A DNA stretch of 23,682 nt, taken from NCBI GenBank assembly GCA_905397405.1, contig CAJPVJ010000525.1, forward strand, positions 1-23,682, read 5' to 3'. The notes under the pieces are model-generated. The model made no database searches and was not told the origin of the DNA. It saw only the letters and a list, made by a program, of their open reading frames with translations. Positions 14,873 through 23,682 of the stretch are shown here, piece by piece. This DNA comes from Oppiella nova (lineage: Eukaryota > Arthropoda > Arachnida > Sarcoptiformes > Oppiidae). The position numbers and the translations under genes were made by a program. Each line of letters starts with the position of its first letter. The stretch's first letter is position 1.

Positions 14873-15437
14873 TATATCACCAAAAAGTGCTTCAATTATC
14901 ACAACAAACCTGTGGTTCGCGACTGTGTCTCACAAATACAGTCCACTCCCGCTATACGACACCAAACATACCTGTAATCTAGAGCTCAAATGACGAGCCT
15001 CGGCTGTGTGACCAGGTTCATATACACACACATATTACACAACACGGTTAGTACCTTGCTAATTGTGTGCACCCATACAATGAACACAATTCAAAAACCT
15101 TTGTTTGGTTTCAATACTGAGTGACGACTGTATCGCACCTCTAATGCAATGAACGGCACAACTGTTAGCAGATATAGCGCTAGAGTTACGCTCTTTTAGT
15201 GGTCACACAAACTCACAAAACGCATGTATTTGTTGTCAAATTTGATGCCAATTCTTGTCATTTAAATACCACTTAATTGTCGTTTCCGTGGATCACATCC
15301 CAGACAGTGATGTCTTATCCAAACAAAGAGCAACGAACCAAATGCTATGCAGCGAATTTGTTGTCAAATTTGATGCCAATTCTTGTCATTTAAATACCAC
15401 TTAATTGTCGTTTCCGTGGATCACATCCCAGACAGTG
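14873..15437. promoter_or_regulatory. shared upstream region of NAA30 and COA6
   Basis: Divergent promoter spacer. The right third is inflated by the first unit of the 128-period repeat (15228-15355), so the true distance is about 437 bp. The ATG at 15310 in the first repeat unit is followed by the COA6 N-terminus but runs out of homology after 15 codons, so 15438 is the real start. No specific motif assigned. Confidence 0.5.
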
Positions 15438-15482
15438 ATGTCTTATCCAAACAAAGAGCAACGAACCAAATGCTATGCAGCG
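15228..15482. repeat. perfect 127-bp direct repeat over the COA6 start (join D)
   Basis: 15228-15354 equals 15356-15482 exactly, separated by A at 15355 (period 128; a chance A extends the match by one). It carries COA6 5' UTR and the first 15 codons. Same format as the other joins. A literal reading would give two start sites and a false short upstream frame. Confidence 0.9.
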
Positions 15483-15749
15483 AGGGATCAGCTCTGGAGC
15501 TGTTTGGACGCCAATGACGGCCAACGAGACAAATGTACGGCCTTTCGGACACTCTTCGAGAGCCAGTGTCCGCAGCAATGGGTCTGTAGTTTGCGTGCAA
15601 TGGTCTCCCACTGTCTCACTCACCACTCATACGTCACTGCATCTGATCCACAGGTGTCTCACTTCGACCGGAGACGAGAATACCTTCAATACAAGGATCG
15701 CATTGAGAACGACGGATACGAACCCATCGACGAGACTAAGAGCTCTTAA
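15438..15749 (+). CDS. COA6: cytochrome c oxidase assembly factor 6
   Basis: Small twin-cysteine protein of the mitochondrial intermembrane space that helps metallate the CuA site of COX2. Two exons, 15438-15581 and 15654-15749, phase 0, 79 residues, matching the family length. The cysteine pattern is C12-x9-C22 and C33-x10-C44, the COA6-specific CX9C-CX10C arrangement that forms a disulphide-linked helical hairpin. Other marks: AARDQLWSCLDAN, FESQCPQQWVSHFDRRREYL. No presequence, as expected for a protein trapped by oxidative folding. A neighbouring COX6B-type protein is excluded by the second spacing and by the QQW-x-x-x-FDRRR motif. Confidence 0.93.
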   Translation: MSYPNKEQRTKCYAARDQLWSCLDANDGQRDKCTAFRTLFESQCPQQWVCSLRAMVSHCLTHHSYVTASDPQVSHFDRRREYLQYKDRIENDGYEPIDETKSS

Positions 15750-16372
15750 GACATGAATCAATAAATAGTTTTCAAACAAATATCTAAAAACAAATCCTTT
15801 ATTGAGATTTAATCCGAGTTTGTATGAAAACTCTGGTTTATATGACAGTCTATGGGAAGCAGTGGTGCTCTCACTGCTCGTGAGACACGATTGAGTGGTT
15901 GATGACAATTGTGGTCACAATTGATGAGTGCTTTCAATACAAATGCAATGTTTTGCTGAGAATTGGTGTCAATTGTGGACACAATTAGCGTTGCATTCAC
16001 TGTCAATACCTAACAATACCTATGATTGTGACAATCGGTGAGTGAATGTTGTGTAGAGATGTAGAGATGGCTCACATGAGTGCACCACAGGTTCACGACT
16101 GTATCGGTTGTCATGACGACCGCCAAAGTATACGTCAGTCTATGATATAAACACCGAATCGATGACTGAATGCAACGCTAATTGTGTCCACAATTGACAC
16201 CAATTCTCAGCAAATCATTGCATTTGTATTGAAAGCACTCATCAATTGTCACCACAATTGTCATCAACCAGTCAATCCGTGGCTTAAATGCCTCCAAACC
16301 AGTGCTCATATCATCGAAACTAATGTCTTAATTGAAGCCACAGTTTAGCCAACAGTTGATCCGAAAGACAAT
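15750..16372. other. intergenic COA6 to SEL1L
   Basis: Begins with COA6 3' UTR (AATAAA near 15761), then the long inverted repeat described separately, then about 90 bp of SEL1L leader. No coding sequence recognised. Confidence 0.6.
15886..16281. mobile_element. ~400-bp inverted-repeat element (MITE-like or hairpin)
   Basis: 15897-15999 is the reverse complement of 16167-16269 with about two mismatches in 103 positions; weaker pairing continues some 11 bp outward on both sides. The loop is about 170 bp. Inner repeats such as CAATTGTGGTCACAATTGATG and GTCAATTGTGGACACAATTAG give each arm small internal palindromes. It has no coding capacity and lies between two genes. The form fits a miniature inverted-repeat transposable element or a transcribed hairpin. 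I could not identify a target-site duplication or a known terminal motif. Unlike the assembly faults, this is a true reversed complement and its arms are not 127 bp. Confidence 0.65.
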
Positions 16373-18776
<2,404 letters not shown>

Positions 18777-19184
18777 CCCCTTGTCGTCATAACTGATACA
18801 AAGTTTGTTTGTTTTTTAAATTAATCGAGTCTTTAATTGTATAGAAATTATATATTTTCCACAAAAAATCATTAAATTATTTATAATAAAAATAGTAAAA
18901 CTTAGTCATTTCGTTGACGTTAAAAAAAATGATAAAAACTTTTATTAAATCGATTTGTTATTAATAATAATACAAAGAGATTAACATTTATATTAAATAG
19001 CAATTCGCGAAGTAATTAGTGATTATTATAGCGATTATTACCGGTATTTCTCATGCGTTTGAATGAATGGTTTTATTGAGAAACAATACAAATACAAGTA
19101 AAACAAACAAATAAATCAAACCATTATTTGCTTCTAAATGAGTGAACAATCAATTCATTTGTAAATGTAATCCAAACTAATTGT
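18777..19184. other. spacer between convergent SEL1L and bHLH-like gene
   Basis: Very AT-rich 3'-UTR region with several AATAAA-like signals in both directions. No gene seen. Confidence 0.6.
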
Positions 19185-20027
19185 TCAGCTCTTTAATGGT
19201 AAACATTGATCGAAGGATTGGTCCCATAAGTCGGCGCCAGTGGTCGACCCGCAGCTGTCGTTAGCGGCGTTTTGGATCAAATACGTGGCCTCTTCTAGAG
19301 GAGGAAAGGGAGAGACGGGAAACACACAAACCATTAGTCAATGAGTTTTATGTCAAACGCAGTCAACACTCATACCGACGGCTCTTAGGTATAAGGGATG
19401 CAGTGATTGCAGCCATTGCTCGGACATGATGTCAACCGTGTCATCAGTGCTGTCGACCTCCAGTTTGTCCATAACGTACGATAAGAACAACACATAACGC
19501 GCCGACTTCTGCAGCACATTGGCCTACAAGAGGTGACCAAAGGTTTTAATTGACAGTTCATTGCGCGGACAGTGCGGTCACTCGCATACATGAGTCTCCT
19601 GTTGCCCATTGAGTCCAATCATTTGACTCAACTCTCGGATCAGTTCAATGATCTTATGGTGACGAACGCTACGGACAAACCACACGGTGGTCAGCACTGG
19701 ATTTGATGGATCACCTCAATGGGTGTCTAAGACATACCGTTCGTTGCGTCGATGCCTTTCACGCCTAACATCGCTCTCATCAGCACATGTCTGGACACTG
19801 GTGTCCGCACCACTCATACCGGCGCCACCCGTGCTGTTGGTGTTGTTGTAGTGGGCGATGGACTGCAGATGAATGAGACGCGTAATCAAGAGATCCAATT
19901 GTGGCGCTTGTAGTGATTGGTCGGGCAATAGACTGGTCACCAGTGATGAGATGGCAGCCAACGATGCGCTCACGTCTTTAGCCGGCGATGACATGTGGGA
20001 TGAGATGCCGACGACTGAATCGCACAT
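19185..20027 (-). CDS. putative basic helix-loop-helix protein, divergent
   Basis: Four exons on the minus strand: 20027-19738, 19668-19590, 19523-19376 and 19294-19185; phases 2, 0, 1 agree and give 208 residues. Homology was not certain, so the gene rests on exon consistency plus a visible bHLH pattern. Residues ~87-101 read RRERHRRNERVRHHK, with His, Glu and Arg spaced as in E-box readers of the USF/MAX/MLX type (H-x3-E-R-x-R). Helix 1 is about KIIELIRELSQMI, the loop GLNGQQETH, and helix 2 about ANVLQKSARYVLFLSYVMDKL. There is no long leucine zipper after it. The N-terminal ~85 residues are serine-rich with SLLPDQSLQAPQLDLL. The C-terminal 70 residues are unplaced. ATG 20027 sits in a GGTATGTG context that could be a splice donor, and ATG 19994 is an alternative, so the N-terminus is uncertain. 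Confidence 0.6.
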
Positions 20028-20910
20028 ACCTTGCGCTCAGACAATGGTTTGGTGTGAAGTGATGGTCGGATGAATGGGCGGATCAGCTAACAGACAGTCT
20101 TGTATACAGACAGTGAGTGCGAGTCTGTGAGAGACAACCGATTCATTGAAACAGTCTCTCGAGTATCACATGTGATGTCATAGAAACTAAAGTTTTTTAA
20201 ATCCCAAAACTCCACAAACGGCGTAACTCTCACGCCTTATGACGTCATAGTTACGCCCTTTTCGTTTGCGCGCCTTTCAGTCCTTTTGTACATTTACATT
20301 TGTGTTTCAATTTTGACGCCTTTTTCGCAAAGCGTTTGTAATTTTTTACGATATTTTTGTCGTTTTTTGATTTAATTGTCATTATTTTTACTTTTAATTA
20401 CACTTATATTTATTGCACCAAAGCATACAAAAATACAAAATGAATTGTTTTACGCTATGTTTATCATTGAAACTTCTAGCATAACATTTCACAAAACTTT
20501 GTAAACTTTATTAAAAAAACTAATCAAATATTATTTACATAGTATTAAAAATAAATAAACAGTAATTTATAACAAATTAGTGATAAAAGCACTTGAATTG
20601 AGTGAAGTGTTCACACGATTAACAGTAATCTTGAGTCTAATAATCAGTTTAAACCGGATTTTGTATTTAAAGGGACACTCAAACAGACACTATGTTTACG
20701 TATGTATTGAACGCACTGTCCCTCAAACACATGACTCCCCCTCTCATACCGTAAGCCACTCTCTGATAGGCTATGAATGCATTCAATTGACGTCTAATGC
20801 GATAACGACTTCAACAGACTTTCATTGATTCACAAAAAACTTATTTTTAACTTTTTATCCAAAAAATCAATTTTACACTTAAATCCTGTCCTAAACTCTT
20901 GTGGTAACCG
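20028..20910. promoter_or_regulatory. long shared upstream region of bHLH-like gene and ENOPH1
   Basis: Divergent spacer of ~880 bp. The part near 20170-20280 is GC-richer and holds the cAMP-response-type elements described separately. From 20330 to 20900 it is AT-rich. An 82-codon open frame at 20580-20828 has no motif or homologue I recognise and is probably chance or leader sequence. Confidence 0.5.
20220..20257. promoter_or_regulatory. CRE/ATF palindrome within a larger inverted repeat
   Basis: TGACGTCA at 20240-20247, extended to the 10-bp palindrome ATGACGTCAT, is the consensus full CRE bound by CREB/ATF bZIP dimers. It lies inside a second inverted pair, GGCGTAACT (20220-20228) and AGTTACGCC (20249-20257). 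A one-base variant, TGATGTCA, is at 20173-20180. The position about 200 bp upstream of the bHLH-like gene's start suits a promoter role. Confidence 0.55.
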
Positions 20911-21957
20911 ATGATCGAGTTAACCAAACCTCGCCTAATAGTGGTGGACATCGAGGGCACCACCACTTCCATCACATTCGTCAAAGAGTTTCTCTTTCCT
21001 TATGTCATCACTAATATCAACGACTATTTGCGTAAAAACTGGTCATTACTTCTTAGCCGAAGATTATTATCTACTAAAAAGTCTTCGCAGTAATTGATTG
21101 GATGTGTGTTTATGTCCACAGGAATGACGGGTCACTGCAAGAAGACGTCGATTTATTGCGCAAACAATCGTTGGTAGACTTGGAGAGCGGATCCAGTGAT
21201 GTGCCGGTGATTGGCACCGAAGACCAGTCCAATCGGGAAGCGGTCATCCAATCAGTGGTCGACAACGTGTTGTGGCAAATGAGTGCCGACCGCAAGATAA
21301 CGGCTTTGAAACAATTTCAGGGAAAGATGTGGCGCTTTGGCTACCAGTGCGGAGATATTAAGGGACAGTACGTCTCACCACTTGATCCCTATGTCTGTCT
21401 TAATCTCTGATTTTAATTATCAATATATTATGACAGCGTTTACAGTGATGTGCCGAAAGCCATCACCAAATGGACCCAAGAGTTGGGCATAAAGTTATGC
21501 ATATATTCTTCGGGTAGTGTTTTGGCGCAGAAACTCATTTTCGGACATTCAGTTTGCGGTGATTTAACTCATGTTTGTTACACTCATATCACATACAAAT
21601 GCAATTCAATAAACCATTGCTTTTTGTGTGCAAACCATTAGTTAATTGACAACTATTTCGACACAACAATTGGTCCCAAAGTCGAGTCATTAAGTTATAC
21701 TAAAATCGCCGAAACTTGTGGTTTGAATCCCGAAGACATTGTATTCATTACGGATGCGGCTAAAGGTTTGACACTCTTTTGCATTGGAAGTGATTTCAAT
21801 GAATACATGCATTATCTGTACCACAGAAGCGTTCGCAGCCAAAGAGGCCGGCATTACTGCCATCCTATCGATCAGAGAGGGAACAGAAACACTGAGTGAC
21901 GACACGTTTAGACAATTCCCGACCATTACCTCCTTCGATGAGATTACATTCAAATGA
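20911..21957 (+). CDS. ENOPH1: enolase-phosphatase E1 (methionine salvage)
   Basis: Bifunctional HAD-family enzyme that enolises and dephosphorylates 2,3-diketo-5-methylthiopentyl-1-phosphate to the acireductone, in the methylthioadenosine recycling pathway, cytosolic, Mg-dependent. Five exons: 20911-21041, 21122-21367, 21437-21572, 21642-21765 and 21827-21957; phases agree, 255 residues (family ~260). HAD motif I is [10 protein letters not shown] (nucleophile D13, E15). Motif II is YSSGS (S150, S151, G152). [14 protein letters not shown] supplies the lysine, and FITDAAKEA is the acidic motif. Also [20 protein letters not shown] and LRKQ near the cap. Donors are weak in places (GTCATT, GTTTGT, GTTTGA) but each is forced by frame and homology. 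Confidence 0.95.
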
Positions 21958-22063
21958 ATTTTTAATTTGGGTTTAATTTTAATAATATATGATTTATTTT
22001 GTATAAAACAATGCTTTTAATGAACAGTTATTTTAGTGTTGAATATAATACAGAAGCGTCCGC

Positions 22064-23404
22064 TCATTGGCCACTGAGTAGGGCCTGGAGTTCGTCGTAT
22101 TCCCTGCGTTTGGAGCCCTCCTGAGCCTTGAGTTCGTTGATCTGGCTCTGGAACCGCTGCTTCAGCGCCATGTTCTCGATGTTATCCATTTCCATCTGCT
22201 GGTTCAACCTCTGCGACTGCAGCGCCTGTATCTCAGCCTCGATCTCATTGAGTTTGTCCCACAACTGCTCGTTCTCCTGACCCCTCTCTAGAGCACTGGT
22301 GGCCGCCGTGTCCTCCGCCAGTGCGGCGCCCATCGCGTCCACGGCGTTGGACGACTCCATGGCCTCGTCGTCCATATCGTAGCCGTAGTTACCGGCGCCT
22401 GACGTGCCGGCCGTTGCCAACGCGTCCCCACCCATAGCGCTATCCGACAGCATACCTCTGGAGAACTCCGTCACGTATTTCTCGGGCGACGACCTGTCCT
22501 TCATTAGCAACGCGTCCCTAATGCTCGACGACATACGGCTGTCATCTCCCGAGTCGTCCCTATTATGTCGGGTGTCGTCGTCGTCATCACTACTGCTGAC
22601 GACATCGCCGAAGATGTCGTGTTCGCCCACATCGAAGCCATGGCCACCGCCAGCACCGGCAGCCGCCCGGCCCGGGGATCGCGCGCCCGACGACTTGGCC
22701 ATCGAGTCCGCCCGGAGCTCGTCGTCCGCGTTCACCACTTCGTAGCGGACGCTCTTCGCCTCGTTGTCCGTCCGGAACAGACGCTTCACTTCCTTCTCGA
22801 TCTCCGGGAAGTCCACGTATTTCTTCTTCAGGGTCTTCCGAAACCGCTTTTTGCGCGCATTCTTGAGCGGCGGTGTAATCCCGTGCGGCCACAAGTGCTT
22901 CCTGTCCTTCCCGTCCTTTCCCTTTCGCTGTCCGTGCGGGTCGTCCGCAGCGGCGGCCGTTGTGGTCGTGTCGTCCGGTTTAGGGGCGCCGGCCGTGTCG
23001 TCGGTGTCCTCCTTGCAGACCATGAGTTGGCAAATGTCTGCCGTCTTATAGAAGTTCTTTCCGTCGAGTGTTTTGTGGGACTCTATAATAGTCGGCAAAT
23101 CCATGATCTTCGCGGGCAATACCCACCCGTCGAAGCGAACGGTTCCGCGACGGATGTCCGGCTCGATCTGAACGGTGAGCCTCTCCTTCAGATTCATCAC
23201 ACCTATGGATCAGAGCAAGTGGTGAGTCATCGATGGCTACAACAACACAAACAATGGATGCGATGGTCTCTCACCTGATCTGACGGCTGCCCGAAGACTG
23301 GCGGCGGCCAGCGATGGCAACCGTAGTATGAACTGCGACTCCAACTCATACGGCGTGTCTGTACTCGTGGTCAGTGTCTCCGGTTTGTTGTCTTCTAATG
23401 GCAT
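22064..23404 (-). CDS. TAF7: transcription initiation factor TFIID subunit 7
   Basis: TFIID component that binds TAF1 and restrains its acetyltransferase activity until pre-initiation is complete. Two exons on the minus strand: 23404-23275 (phase 1) and 23202-22064, 422 residues (human 349). Start ATG 23404 gives MPLEDNKPE, then the conserved core: YELESQFILRLP, AVRSGVMNLKERLTV (across the 72-bp intron), GWVLPAKIMDLPTIIESHKT, FYKTADICQLMV, LWPHGITPPLKNARKKRFRK, FPEIEKEVKRLFRTDNEA. Then an acidic, Ser/Gly/Ala-rich linker (VVSSSDDDDDT) longer than in vertebrates, and a C-terminal coiled coil (NEIEAEIQALQSQRLNQQME, ALKQRFQSQINELKAQE). Tail-to-tail with ENOPH1, with only ~106 bp between stops. 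Confidence 0.96.
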
Positions 23405-23682
23405 TCTTCAGGGATCTGTTGTCACCTCACGAGCAGTTCAATCAAACACACGATTCACTCCAAGAGCAGTGTCTTTGTATGTGCGGAGGATTGGTCTCAA
23501 ACACCACTCACTCTTTGGATGTGTTGACGGGTGACAAGTGAGACAATTGCGTGCAACTGATCCCAAAGGGTGATGGCATGAAGTGGTTGTCTGTGTTTCA
23601 CTCAAATGTATGGCAAATGACAACAACAGTGAACGCAATGTTGTGTTTCACACAAAGTATGTCTCATTTGTGTGAATGTTTG
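23405..23682. other. upstream of TAF7 to window edge
   Basis: TAF7 5' leader and promoter. No coding frame with recognisable motifs on either strand. The sequence has several TGTGTTTCAC and CTCATTTG-type short repeats without clear structure. Confidence 0.4.

Noticed and set aside
20580-20828. 82-codon plus-strand frame upstream of ENOPH1
   Set aside because: No conserved motif, separated from ENOPH1 by stops, and composition is like the surrounding spacer.

Overview
The window is nuclear DNA from a eukaryote, most likely an arthropod and plausibly a mite (inference only). Genes are intron-bearing with short introns (mostly 40-160 bp, GT-AG), exons are of balanced GC and spacers are AT-rich. 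Gene density is high, with head-to-head and tail-to-tail neighbours. All exon joins given here keep the reading frame and were chosen by homology to known families.

Layout, left to right: 5' end of a MIF-like tautomerase (-, 1-101, cut by the window edge); V-ATPase V0 subunit d (+, 742-2108); mitochondrial-type arginyl-tRNA synthetase RARS2 (+, from 2922); tail-to-tail with it, a PIWI-clade Argonaute with an intact slicer triad (-, start at 10233); a long-tailed histone H3 variant, a CENP-A candidate (-, 11096-11761); UBR7 (+, 12257-13800, 5' exon missing); NAA30, the NatC catalytic subunit (-, 14089-14872); COA6 (+, 15438-15749); a ~400 bp inverted-repeat element (15886-16281); SEL1L/Hrd3 (+, 16373-18776); a divergent bHLH-like protein (-, 19185-20027); ENOPH1 (+, 20911-21957); TAF7 (-, 22064-23404). 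These are mostly unrelated housekeeping genes sharing promoters or 3' ends. There is no operon or defence island.

The striking content is how the sequence was put together. (1) Five places carry a tandem direct repeat of period exactly 128: a ~127-mer, one A, then the 127-mer again (166-420, 4065-4322, 4740-4963, 13273-13527, 15228-15482). (2) The RARS2/PIWI 3' junction is present twice (5091-6347 and 6603-7886), as expected if the two alleles of one heterozygous bubble were laid end to end. (3) Two 127-bp blocks flanking these copies (4964-5090 and 7887-8013) are perfect complements WITHOUT reversal of 6476-6602 and 6348-6474. (4) A third complemented block (about 12760-12886) hides the second half of the UBR7 PHD finger; complementing it in place restores a conserved exon in frame. 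No known biological process complements a strand without reversing it, so I read these as faults in merging 127-bp (k-mer-sized) contig overlaps. They break RARS2, PIWI and UBR7 in any automatic gene model.

I found no convincing new biological system. The best biological leads are the H3 variant, the bHLH-like protein and the inverted-repeat element.
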